Assembly (NCBI RefSeq): GCF_000208865.1
Contig: NC_018393.1
Span: 3,056,714 to 3,120,713 of the forward strand
From: Neospora caninum Liverpool
Taxonomy: Eukaryota; Apicomplexa; Conoidasida; Eucoccidiorida; Sarcocystidae
Reading direction: 5' to 3'
Length of the DNA stretch: 64,000 nucleotides
Positions within the stretch are counted from its first letter, which is position 1, and each line of letters starts with the position of its first letter. Below the pieces are notes generated by a model. The model had not been told where the DNA came from and did not search any database. It was given only the letters and a program-made list of their open reading frames with translations. Of the stretch, positions 26,959 to 38,809 are shown one piece after another. The translations under genes and the position numbers were made by a program.

Positions 26959-27777
26959 TGGGATTCGGGCAGAACTCTCTCTCTCTGTATCGATCTATAT
27001 GTAGGTATACGTCTATATATATGCTGATATCGATATCCACATTTCTGCATACGTGCATGCATATGTCAAGATATTCTTTTCATATATATATATATATATA
27101 TACATATATTCGTGCATATGCATATGTAGACAGGCAGACAGACTGTGTCGGTGCTCTGGGGCTGGGCAGTTGCCGAGGCGTCTTCACTTTCGTCTCACGT
27201 GGGTATTTGATGGGAACAGGAGATATCCCCAGGTGCATGCGTGTCTGCACATCAACGTGGAAATGCATTTGCAATTGAATTTAAATATGAGAATCCATGA
27301 ACATGTGTTTGGAGCTTGGAGCAGGAAGGCAATCGTGGAGCGTCTTGTGCCCGCTTTTCCGCAACGTTGTAGGGATTTGCGAACCTCTGTGCAAGCGGTG
27401 CACATCGTTTGGAGCCTTCACATCACGAGTGCTTCCTTCGTCCTGTTTCCGTTTTCCCCTGTTCTCCCTTCCACTTTTGCCCGCAGCCTTAAGGGAGGCA
27501 TTTCACGTTCCCGGAAGTCCGTTGAGTAAGTCCGTGCTGACCACCTCCAATCTCTTGTTTTCACACGTTTCCCAGAATTCCAGTCTTCCGCTTTTTCCCT
27601 CTCTCCTCAATTGGCCCATCTCTTCAATTTGCCTCTGTCTTCCTCCGTTGTTATTCATGCTTCACTGTGCATATATGTACAGTGCCGATATATGCATATA
27701 CATTATACAGAGTATGGATATGTACAGACAGATATAAACTCATCTGCGTTGGCACGCATAATATGTAACTTCACATG

Positions 27778-27826
<49 letters not shown>

Positions 27827-28006
27827 TGATGCGTGGACGCATATGCATTCGTGCGCACATGCACACATGAAAAAATGTGAGTATGAAGATACACGCAAAT
27901 TACGTTGCGGTATAGGTAGTTCTACGCAAAAGCTTGTAGCTGGATGCACGTGCCTTTGTATAAACCCAGGAAACATAACCACGCATATATATATATATAT
28001 ATATAT

Positions 28007-28053
<47 letters not shown>

Positions 28054-28574
28054 TATCGCCCCCTCGTTCTGTAGAGAGTGGATTGCCTGCAGCTGTGTGC
28101 GGAGATTCCGTCGCCGGTTTTCTTTGTTTTTTCAGAGAAGACCAGCAACTTCGCGCCAGTTTCCCCGAGTATTTCACACGCATCACAGAGGTGCTTCAGT
28201 CCGTTCCGCGAGAGTTTGTGCTTCTTATCAAAACCAACGACTTGGTGAGCACCGTTTTAGAGAAGCGAAAAAAGAGAGACTCGAGAAACGAAAAGGACAC
28301 CGGAGGAAGGAAACGGAGAAGAAAGCGACGAAAAGACGAATTACAGAATGGTCCGGTCCACGGATTTGGGTAGCACTCGCGACGGGAAACCGCTCACGGT
28401 CATGTTTTCCACGGCGTTTAAGAGAGCTGTCTCTGTAGCTTGTGGCCAGCCGCAGGCGCGACGCCTATCTGATGGCATAGCTTTACCAGTTTGTCTATCG
28501 CTAGCGGTACACGTCGCCGTACCTGGATACGTTTCAATTCGCTGAAGTCTATGTATCCCTCTTTCTGTCTCTGC

Positions 28575-28632
<58 letters not shown>

Positions 28633-29623
28633 GTTTACACATTGCTGTGCATGTGCGCGTAACTTTTCACGGTTGTTTCAAGTGAAGCATTTGGCGCTCG
28701 GCAGGTGGACTTGTGCGTTCATCTTGTCTGTATCTTCTTATCACGCATGTACAGCGCCCAAGCCGCATGCGCATGCAGCTTTTTTCAGTGTGCATGTCGC
28801 TCTTCTTTCTGTGCGGGCGCTTTTGCCCCGCTCTGTCTATCTGCAAAGAAACCTCTTTTTCTCCCCACGTTCGGGCGCTGATGCGTCTGTCGATGTTTTC
28901 AGCTGCGAGCGATCCAACAGAAACTGGGACTGGATGAACGTCTTGCGCTCCTGCCCATTGCGCACGGCTCCTATCTCCTCGCCACAGAGTGCATCCTCGA
29001 CAAACAGCCAAATTTGTCTTTCTTTTGGGTAAGTTGGAAGGTTTTCTGTTTGTCCTGAAGGCGCTCTCGTCTTCATCCAGGACTGCACACAACCAAGCGC
29101 GCATCAAGCCGTGCGCGCGCTGTCGCGGGATACGCGTGCGCGTCTGACTGTGCCGAGAAAAGAGAAGAGTATATGGCTGTGATTCGAAATTTAGTGCATT
29201 CATCGCTGCCGCGAATCCATGCTGTGAGTGTTTTGGTTTCGTTCTTTCCTTTTGGGGCGCTTCATCTGCCTTTGTCGCCCCGTCATTTTCGACAGTTTAA
29301 CGCTGGAACGGAGTGCCTGTCTTGCGCTCGACTCTCACTTTTTTGCCCGGTGGTTGTGGCCTTTGGTGCTTTCTTCGTGTTTGACTTCTCATCTGCCTTA
29401 CCGTTGTTCTGCTTTTTCTCGCCTCTCTTTTTTGCAGAGATGGTGGATTTTGCTGCGGCTCAGGCTGACGCTCTGGGGCCTGAATCTGGCGGAGAGACTG
29501 CTGGCGCGTCGAGCACTGCAGGACGTGCAAGAAACCGACCAGGCGCAGAGCGGCAAATCGTCGCACGGGCCAACCAACTCAGCTCTCGATGCGCTTAGCG
29601 GCGTTTTGCTGGCCCTCGTATAG
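22092..29623 (+). CDS. ADCK1: ADCK1-like ABC1/UbiB-family atypical kinase, 9 exons
   Basis: Exons: 22092-22575, 23400-23557, 23913-24027, 24522-24675, 25248-25957, 26312-26810, 28136-28244, 28903-29028, 29438-29623; all phases agree, giving 846 residues. The ATG context (GCAAAATGG) is strong. The family hallmarks are present in order: the KxGQ motif (VYIKLGQ, residues 190-193), the Ala-rich loop ASLAQVH (253-259) in place of a Gly-rich loop, catalytic Lys in VAVKVQH (272), NLPQEVDFLNEA, the catalytic loop HADPHPGN (566-573) and the metal-binding LDNG (649-652). The NLPxExDFLNE and LDxGLY patterns and the C-terminal region around LLIKTNDLLRAI match the ADCK1/ADCK5 branch rather than UbiB/ADCK3. 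The N-terminus is basic, Ser-rich and mitochondrial-like, then hydrophobic. ADCK1 relatives act in mitochondrial lipid and cristae homeostasis; the substrate here is unknown. Parasite-specific Ser/Pro-rich inserts lie in exon 5 and at residues about 581-640. Confidence 0.95.
26190..26223. repeat. (TA)n microsatellite
   Basis: Long TA run in the fifth intron of the ADCK1-like gene, shortly before the acceptor at 26311. Confidence 0.95.
28009..28055. repeat. (GATA)n microsatellite joined to (TA)n
   Basis: About eleven tetranucleotide units following a TA run, in the intron just upstream of the acceptor at 28135 of the ADCK1-like gene. Confidence 0.95.
28574..28629. repeat. (TA)n microsatellite, longest in the window
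   Basis: About 56 bases of nearly pure TA in the intron between exons 7 and 8 of the ADCK1-like gene. Confidence 0.95.
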
Positions 29624-31391
29624 ACCGGCCGCGAACAGCAAACGCAGCAAGCACATCCAAGGGCTCTGCATCTTCTTCCCCTCGCGGGTCCTCTTTTTCA
29701 CACTAAGAGGCACACCCACCTATGCGCACATATAAACACAGTATTCTACATCTAGGCGTTTGTGGATAAGCGTGGATCAGACTTTAGGGTTCGGAACCGG
29801 TGCCCAGTCAGAGCCGTACTCCTGATGAGGTGAATTCGCGTACTGGAGTCGAGAAACGAAAGAAGGCACAAAGCCGAATGGACGCGAAGAGGATCTAGGC
29901 CCAAAGACGAATCTCCGATTTGTCTCCGGTGCGGCGAAATGATGACAGTCAGTTTGCTGCGCGTGTCGAAAATAGAAAAACAAGAGGTTGGGAACGGGAA
30001 ACCGTTCGCAGTTGTCTTTTCCCTTTGTTTGGCAGAGAGATCGCTTGCTTCCGAGCTCGCCGCCTTTTTCGAGGCGGTATTCGCTTGGTGGACGATTTTT
30101 ATCGGTTCTTTCCCCTCCTTGTCTCTCTACAGCTGGATGACCGCCCACGCTCTGTACAGCAGAAACAAAATTCTTTCTACCCCATTTTTGAATAGAGGCT
30201 TCTGTCCTTGTGGCGCCTTTCCAAGCCGGAGAGTATTCGCTGCTGACCAGACTGGAAGTGACGAATGCCCCCAAAAGATGAAGGCCGGCAGGAAAGAGAG
30301 ACCCTGGGGAAGTCACTCCTCAGTTTTTGTATTTGTGTGTACGTTCAATACAGCCTAACCGACGTCTGACGTCATATGGTTGTAAAGGGACGACACCCAG
30401 AAGGAGTATTATCAAACACGGTCCAACCTATTTGTGCGCTGGCTACGGAGAACGGGATCTAGTTGTAGTACTCAGCGTTTCATTTTACTTCCGTGGGCGG
30501 GGCAGGCCGAAAAATGACTGCCAAAACTAGCTACCGTTTTTTGTCAACAGTGTTCCCTGTCGAGCAATTGTGCTATCATACACTCGTTGTTTGCGACGAA
30601 AGAGAAACAGGAATTCACAAACTTCACATGAACTTCCCACGACATGGGGCAACTCTGCCACGTGCGAGCAGTTCAGAGCAGTCACACCACTACACGAACA
30701 GTAGACCTACGGGCTGCACTTGGTTTCATTCGTCTATTCGCTCTAGGTGTACAACAGGAGTATTGCGTGTCTAAGTGAAAATTTATTACGATCATCACTA
30801 ATCCACCGGTAAGGATAGGTAGAGTGACCGGGCGGCACTCGTCGATTCTCTGACCGAGTCGCAGAGAACCTCGTAACTCGAGTCGCCCCGGACGTTCCAG
30901 CACTTCCATACGTACAGACTCACGCTTCCGTTCGTCAGTCGGTTGGTCTCAAAGTCACGATACAATAAGGCCAGATAGACCTGCGGAACCTTCAGTGCAA
31001 GTGTCGAATGAGGGATGCATGTGTAGATCGCCTAGACGTTTTCGGGACTTCCCACGGAGGTTGATGGAGGGTGTGCCTTTTCTCGGGCGGTGCGCTGTGT
31101 GAAAATGCAGCTGTGTCTTGACCAGGGTACAAGACGAGAATACCACTTTGCTGTGCACTTCTCATCCAAGTTTCTGTTCAACAGTCTCATACGGTCCCTG
31201 GAGTCCTCGTGCTCCAGGACGAGCATTCATGTCACAGGTCCATTTGCACAGACACAGAGCCTGCATCCGCACGAACGTAAGTGTGCGCAAATCACCGAGC
31301 CACCAATAGTGGCAAAAAAACCCAAGGAGGGACGAAGGGCAACGGATAAACGTACCAGATGCTGCGCGTATCTGTTCTTTGTGTGCGTTTT
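29624..31391. other. Convergent 3' intergenic region
   Basis: Lies between the stops of the kinase (plus) and the hydratase (minus). No supported gene. Unlike the flanking introns it contains no long TA runs. Confidence 0.6.
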
Positions 31392-33918
31392 CTACTTCCC
31401 CTTAAACTTGGGTTTGCGTCGTTCCCTAAACGCCAGCAGCCCTTCGCTCCGATCCTCGCTCGAGAGGACTCTGTCATACGCTTTGCCCTCGAGGACAAGC
31501 CCCGCTTTCATACTCACATCGACTGCGGAATTTGCCGTTTGCTTGGTGACTCTCACCGAGAGGGGGGCCAACGACGCGAGCCGGCAGGCGAGGCGTATTC
31601 CGACACGAAACGCATCTTCTCCCTCCCACTCCGCATCCGGGATTTCCGTTTCAAACGAACTTTTCTTCTGATGTGCGGGAATGGCATCTGTAGCACTCTC
31701 CAGTGCTGCTTCGTGTTGTTGTGGAAGGTCTCGGCTCCCTGAAACATCGCTGTCGCCCGGCCCTGCGCCGGTTTCTGCCTGGCCTGCGGTGCGCGCCTGC
31801 CTACTTTCGAACCGATTTCTCCTCGCCTCGAGGACAATCCGCTGCGCAACCTGCTTCTCTTCCGTCTCGTTCCCTCCGCGCGGGAAACCCGGTTCCCCCC
31901 TGTCGGCTTTGTGGCGCCTCAGGCCCGGACTGAACCGCCATATCTTGCAAACCTCATCTTCGTTGTGGCCAGCCATGACGTCGACCAAGCCCCACTGGAC
32001 AGCTTGCTTCGGTCCAACGTTCCCGCCCGTCAAGAGCAGCAGCTTCGCTTTCTGAGGACCTACTACGCGCCACAGCCTCTGTGTGCCGCCGGCACCGGGC
32101 ATCGTGCCCAGAGAAACTTCCGGGAGGCACAACTCGAGTGAGGAACACCACGAACAGGACTTCCGAGCGAGTGCCGCTCTTTGTCGCGGGCTCAAGGGCG
32201 GAGCTGCGCCGCCTTTCTCATGATGTTTCGCGGCGCTCTTTTCCAAATCACCCTTACGAACGCTCGCCACGACTCCCGGCGGGTCGCAAATTCCGTGGGA
32301 ACTCTCACCTGCGGAGCTCAGACTGTTTTGTTCTTGCGTTCTACTCAGACCGGCGTCTGGCGACAGGTGCGTCGCCTGCTCGAGAGCCGGCCTCAAGGGG
32401 AGGTCCTTCTTCTGAGATTGTTGGCGAGTAACCCGCGACTTCAGTGACGCCGACTGAGGCTTTTCGCCGTCGTCTTTAGGGTGACATGGACTGGAAAGAG
32501 GGGCAAACAAGTCTCGAGGGGGAAGTGTAGACGGAGGAGGACGCACAGAAGCAACGCGGAAATCTGCTGCGAGAGCGAGTTCGAGACCACCCCCCATGAC
32601 GGCTCCGTGCAGGCACGCTATTGTTGGATACGGCACTTCGGAAAGACGCTCGAAACACGAGCTGCGAAAGGGAAAAAGCAAGATAAAGCAGAACATGAAA
32701 GGAAAGTGACGGCAAAGGCGATCTTCAGTTCGTCCTAACATTGACTACTGCACGCAACCATAGTGTAACAGGAGTCTTGGCGATGCTTCACACGGGTACT
32801 GAGGAACAGGGAGGAAAACGGAGACGAGGTAGGGAAGTTGACGCTGACAGTTTGGCAATGTCGTGCTCAGATACAATGAAGCTCAAGGAAACACCTTTGG
32901 CGAGTCCACTAAAAAGCACACACATGCGGCATTGTCGTTATGTGTCTTGTATGAATGCGTAACTGTATACATCTAAAGGGCGACAGGAGAAGCGTGAAAA
33001 ATATAGGCACCTGCAGTGCGATTGTCTCCTGCGGCGTTTTGTGCATCGTAGGCGTGTCAAACATGCACCCCATGCCTATAATTCCGGGTTTGACTATTTC
33101 GAGTGGCTGCCGGACTACTGGAGTGACCAAGTTCACGATCAAACATGCGTCGGGATGTGCGACCGCTGTCCTCTGCATTTATCCTCTTGAGACACACAGA
33201 ATTTCAAACGTTCTCACAGAAGAAATCCACGACCCTCTATAGCTGCTTACCGTAAGCGATCGACAAATTCTCTGCTGGATTCGCAGGTCATGCCCACCCT
33301 TTCCTTCAAATCTGCACCACCGCAGAACACTCCGGGGACTGCCGATCGGATAAGCAGCGCATGGAAATCGGATTCTTTTTCCGCATGGGCATCTACGAGA
33401 TTTAAGCACGTTTCAAACTCTTTGAGAACTTCTTGATTTATTGCGTTCTTAGCATCCGGCCTATTCAACGTAATCACTGCAAACTGTCCCCCGGAAATCA
33501 GTTCCGCCTCAATGTACTTGTGATCAGGCGGTGTTAGCACGACATAACCCGGTTTTGGGAGAAACCCAGACTTCTGTTCAGGGGATATGTCGGGCACGAT
33601 GGCGGTAGATGAAGAACTGGTGAAAAACGAGAGTCCTTCTGACGTGCTTCTGACCTGTGTTGGCACGTTACTCTCAACACAAGGTTCCATGCGTTTCACC
33701 ATTGGGGACAGGACACACTTTGACGCGGCGGCAGACGGGCATCGGGAAAGATCCCCTAAAGTCGAATACACAGGTCTGCTCACAATGCCCATTTCTGCTT
33801 GTGACAATGAAGAAAGAGAAGAAAACCCAGCCAGAACCGCGGTAGGTTTCTCTCGCCGAGTCCTCCGCTGACATGCCTGGCGAATGGCAGCTGAGCGTGA
33901 AAATGCATGACGCCACAT
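31392..33918 (-). CDS. AUH: Enoyl-CoA hydratase family enzyme, AUH-like (3-methylglutaconyl-CoA hydratase)
   Basis: Two exons, 33918-33251 and 32661-31392, joined within an Arg codon; 645 residues with A at -3 before the ATG. AUH hydrates 3-methylglutaconyl-CoA in leucine breakdown in mitochondria. Residues 1 to about 125 are a basic, Ser-rich, mitochondrial-like leader. The crotonase core follows: [14 protein letters not shown], then [13 protein letters not shown] (CoA site, first oxyanion loop), then [18 protein letters not shown] with first catalytic Glu250, then [19 protein letters not shown] with second catalytic Glu404. The C-terminus [17 protein letters not shown] matches AUH closely. 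Between the two glutamates the family normally has about 20 residues; here there are 154. A second insert of about 100 residues precedes the C-terminal helices ([20 protein letters not shown]). A short-chain enoyl-CoA hydratase role is the alternative. Confidence 0.93.
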
Positions 33919-36705
33919 CTTCGTTTCTCAGGGAGAGTAACGCTGGAAAATTCAAGGGATACCACGACTCTTGTCGGCCGCCAATATAAGTGACGCCTCG
34001 TACTATCACGCGCTTAATGGAGTTTTTGGCAAGAGAGGCAGTGAATATGCGGATGCTAGGGAGGCAATAAAGCCAATGCTACCGTCGAATAATGATGAAG
34101 CAGACAACAGTGAACCTGTAGCAAAGGAAAAGAAGTCAAGAACGAGGAAGGAGATGATGGTCAGTTCAGTTTTCTGAAACTCCCTTGGCAAAGCACAAAA
34201 AAAAGGCTGAAATCCCGAGGAAGCCCAAAGACCAGGGCAGCACGGAATTGGTATGAGAGAAGAGCCAAAAAAAGTACAAAACGTAATCACTTTCCCTAGT
34301 GATGCCTGTTTTTTCAGAAAGAAGCTAAAGATATATGTTGAAGACTAAGAGGCGACTGCACAAAAACGTCAACCTTGGTTAGACCAGCATCAAATGTCAG
34401 ACACAGTTACACTAGCAGTGTTGAAAAGAACCTGAAATGACGGGCCAAAAAGTGGATCTGTTCCGCGAGAAGGATGCAGCTAACCTATGTGCGCTATTGT
34501 TTGATACGGGACGCGGGAAAATTTGTGCAACGATGACAGAAAATCTCCCGAGCACGCTGTTGAGCCTCCGTCACTGCGAATCGTCTAATCGTGTGGCGAC
34601 TGCTGAGTTTGTCCCCAGTTTTTGTCAACGAACCTACGCAAACGTCAAGGGGGAAGATATTTTCAAACGCTGACGATTCGGGGACCTATTTTGACCTAAG
34701 CAGCATCGTCACAGCACACATCCGGAAGGACCTCGTACTGCGCTGGCGAAGCCACGTTGAAGGGTGTGGGCGACAAATCTCCGTATTATACATGTATCAG
34801 GAATTTTTGGAAACACCGAATCTCCAATGCAGACGTGCCCCCTCCCAAAGCTTGGCATTTCTCGCACAACGACTCGAGCCAGCAGAGGATCTTTTCGGCA
34901 TCCACGTGTTGCAGGAGGGATACGTGTGAGACATGAGAGCGCGGGCTAGAAGCGGCTTTTGAAATGCAGCAGAAAATACAGCCACGTCAGTAGACATTCT
35001 GGTTTTACGGCGGATGAGACCAAAATGGGCCTTTTAGTCTGAGACAGTGGAAAGAGATGCCACTTTGCCAGTGGTTATTTATGACGTTTCGCCGAGACTT
35101 CGACGCTTTTCAGCTGAGAGTCGGCAGGCGAAGGAGCGTGTTGCCGCCAACATTGTCGCGACCGTTCGTTTCGGTGTGTTTCTAACTGAAAACCCCCGCA
35201 GAATTCTTCTCAACAACTTTATTTTGGTTACCAAGCTCGTCTGAGCCTACTGACGCAACTCCCAACTGGCCAACAGACGAACGAGTGACCCCGATGATTC
35301 TCTGAGCAATCTAATTTGCATTCTTTCCTTAAGAACGCAAACATGTGAAAGAATCCAACCCGACGAAGAAGCGCCCTTGTGTTTACAGTTGTTAGAAAAT
35401 CTCGGTTTAGGTGGGGAAGGGTGCCTTGCAACCAAACCAGGACTGGTCATCGGTATATGATACGAATCTAGCAAAGCTTATGCATGTTCATGACTGAAAG
35501 CTGCATGGAACTATGCCTCTCCGATATATGACAACTCAGGAGCAGTGCATCAGAACAATGACAGCGTGTTTGACACACTGTCCCAGTGAGACAGGTGTAC
35601 CACCTAAGACAGAAGTTGCGGATGGTAGATTTAGGATGCGGAAGCCTCTCTGTATTTATTCAGGGCTTTTTCTGTAAGAAATGACAGGTTCCAGTGTGCA
35701 CAGTTTGCACCAGAAAGAACCACAGAAGTCTCCGAGCGAGTGTCATTGTGTGTCTTTCATTATTGGCTTACATCTGTACAGGTCTTCGTACGCTAATGAC
35801 ACCAGATCAGCCATGCTTGACGAAGGCTTATCGACGAAAAAGATGGGCGCGACTGGATTGCTTCTAGGGTTACGCCCATACTCACTTCAGCGGTGCATCA
35901 AACGTGGGAAGAAAAGCTCCAAGCAGACTCGAAGAGTGGCGGTGAAACGACCGGAATAGGGTTAGGAGAGACTCCCCAGCTCTTCTGCGTACCATTCCCT
36001 TCTCTTCCATTCTGTCCGAGACCAAAACACTCTAGGGGACGAAAGCGCACCAACAAAGGGTGCGTGTAACAACGGGAAAACGAAAGCACTCCCCTCCCGT
36101 TGCTCCGTGGTTTTCCTTCTGGTCCTTTTCCTTGGTACTCGCGAAAAAGAAAATCCTATGTGCACCCCTTTCCTCTCGTCTCTCTAAATTATATACCCAA
36201 AAAGGCAAAAGAAAAGAAACGTGCTACCACCGAAGGCCCTGTCCAAGGCTTCTAAAAAACCAGATCCGGTCTATTTCTTTCTCAGTTTACTCCTTCACTG
36301 AGTGCCCCCGTAAGAAGCCGTGAGGGAAAAGCTGGACGCCGGGCATCCAAACAGCCCGCTGTAGCGAGACATGTCGGGTCCCTACACACGTCCCGGTTTC
36401 TCAGAAAGAACAGCAAAAACTCTCTGATCTGGAACTAGAACCACATCCTGCGTTAAAAACAAACCGCGGATGAAAACGTTTCCCCCGTTTCAAAAAATCC
36501 ATTCGGTCTAGCCACCGTGCCGAGCACACACAGTGCTCATCATCGCCCATGCCCGAATCTTTCCTTTCTTCTCTCTCTGCGCCTCCATCTCATCTCCACT
36601 GACTTCTGTTTGGAAGTGCCGCGTGTTCCCCGTGTTTTTCCCTTCCCCCCTGTCGCCCCTCTCCTTTCGGTTCCTCGTGTCTCCTCGCGCTTTCCGTTAG
36701 CCGCA
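33919..36705. other. Intergenic region upstream of the hydratase
   Basis: About 2.8 kb with only short, unsupported open frames on either strand. It should include the hydratase promoter. No long microsatellites were seen. Confidence 0.5.
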
Positions 36706-37495
36706 ATGTGGAAAACGGAATCTGTGTCTTTCTTGCGGCGTCTCGTCTCCTTTTCCTCGCCCCGGCGACGCACTTGTCGCCGACCTCCGCCTCCTGCGGC
36801 TTTCCAGTTTCATGAGAGTCAACCTCAACCACTCCCACTGGTGGACGACCGCGAGGAAATACCGGGACCGGAGAATCTGGGCTGCAAATTCGACCCCAAA
36901 GGCAGAGACAAAATATGCACCGACACCATGCAAGAGAAGATAACCTAGGGAGGGACAGAGACACTCAGGAACAACACGCGAAAAACGAAGTTGCGGCAGA
37001 GTCGATCCAGCTGGACGGAAAAGGATCTAGGCGTCACTCTTCCCCACTTCCTGCTTCAGTGCACGAAAACGAATCCAGACTGGAAAGGATGGAGACACGG
37101 ACGCGCGCGCGACGTGCAACTACTCTGTAAGGTAAACAACTACAGAGCCGCCTGGCACGAAGCTGGTTACCTGAGGCCGCAGCAAACAGACCACTGAATC
37201 CGAGAGAGATGCCTCTCCGTTTTTCGCGAACTTGCTTTCTCCCGACCCCCACAACAAAAGGGACGGGACACATAAATGCTCGCGACGCATGCGGTCTCGA
37301 CCGGCGCTCCCGTGCACAGGTCAAAGCAGAGACTCGGTCAACGAGACGAAACACAGGCAGGTGGAGAACTGCACTTTGGAACTTGGTGAAAGAAGAGACT
37401 GAAAGTCAACAGCAGAAAGAGGCGTACCGTCAAAAAAGACCGTCGCTCTTTGGTCGTGTCCGCCGATGGGCGACCAAACTTTCGGCCGGTGTTCC
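36706..37495 (+). CDS. Possible small basic protein, spliced (weak candidate)
   Basis: The ATG at 36706 has a good context (GCCGCAATGTGG) and opens a basic, Pro-rich leader, then VDDREEIPGPENLGCKFDPK. Two further exon-like blocks follow on the same strand: 37060-37131 (CTKTNPDWKGWRHGRARDVQ, after a CTTCAG acceptor and ending at a GTAAAC donor) and about 37364-37492 (LWNLVKEETESQQQKEAYRQ). I could not find a convincing GT donor for the first block; GC donors are possible but the phases are not settled. The gene would converge on the PH-repeat gene. It may be a small mitochondrial protein or not a gene at all. Confidence 0.22.
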
Positions 37496-37861
37496 GCAGT
37501 TCCGCTGCTGGTGCCGACACGAAGCCGTAACTGAAAAGTTGCAACGAAGGACACAGAAAAACCGTCAACGTCCATCCCATGTGGACAACACGAGGCAGTG
37601 GCCCTACAAGGATTCTGCGCCGACTTCAAACATCTCGATGTGTGCAAACGGACACTACACATTTGCATATACGTGTGCCTAGATAGATGTGTCTACTCAC
37701 TCATATACGTAGATATATTTGTATATATATGCATATCTATATATTCACGGCAACAGATCGTACCTGAACAGCCACAAAGGCACATACCTATGTGCATACA
37801 CGCGTATCAGTAATGCATGTCGATATGGCTGTGGACAGGGAGCACGGAACTCCACAGATGT

Positions 37862-37889
37862 GCTTTTGGAGGTGCGCACCTCCAAAAGC
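37862..37889. repeat. 28-base perfect palindrome
   Basis: Arms of 14 bases with no loop (left arm GCTTTTGGAGGTGC), centred between 37875 and 37876, in the 3' flank of the PH-repeat gene. No coding explanation is apparent. Confidence 0.95.
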
Positions 37890-38007
37890 GCCGGTCGACG
37901 GCGGATCGCTCAAACGAGCCCCGGCAACCAGGCCAAGCATTTCCCCGAGAAGTAAACCCTACACGACACGCTTTTTCATGTGCATGCACAATCGCACATG
38001 CAACTCA

Positions 38008-38041
<34 letters not shown>

Positions 38042-38112
38042 TTTCGTGGGTAGGGGGTCGTTTTGGTGTGGAGTTTAGGCGGGCGTGCGATGACAGAAGA
38101 ATCGAAAGGCCC

Positions 38113-38770
38113 TTACATGATTTGGGGCAAGAATCGAGGAGGCATCGACTCTGCGAAGTTGCGGAAGCCGATGAGTTTCAGGCAGAAGTCCCACCTGAGC
38201 GTCACACAAAACGCGGAACGGACGAAGGGACAAACAGAGGCAAGTGTCAGAGCGCCTGGTCGTTTCAGTCGGCTCGCTGGATTGCCGATGCATCTCTCGC
38301 CATCTCCATACGCGCGTGCACGAATCTCTCCGTGGCTTTCTCTCTGAAAGCACGCTGTTCTTTCGCCTTTTCTGTTTATACCCCGCCCTCTACAGCATTT
38401 CGCCACCAAAGAACCAGACCTGGTCCCCTGCACCAGTGGAGCCCGAGGGCTCGCCCTCTGAGTGTGCCGAGAGTTTGACCGCATGCATTTCCTTACTTTT
38501 TCATTTGCAGGTCTGTTGTCACAGTGAGGCATCTCAGGGGAAGAGGCTCACCCTACGTGTAAAGTCCACAAAAAACAGAGACATGTCCAAAAACCCAGAT
38601 CCAATACAGAGGCACGCACGAACACAACCTGTAGAGACAGCCAGCGACAGAGGGCTGTGATCGTGTGTTTTTCTCTTCACCTACGCAGTTATATAGATGT
38701 ACAGATGCAGCCGTATATCTGTATACAGCCAAACACCCATGGATATTCGCGACTCTATTTCAACATGAAA

Positions 38771-38809
<39 letters not shown>

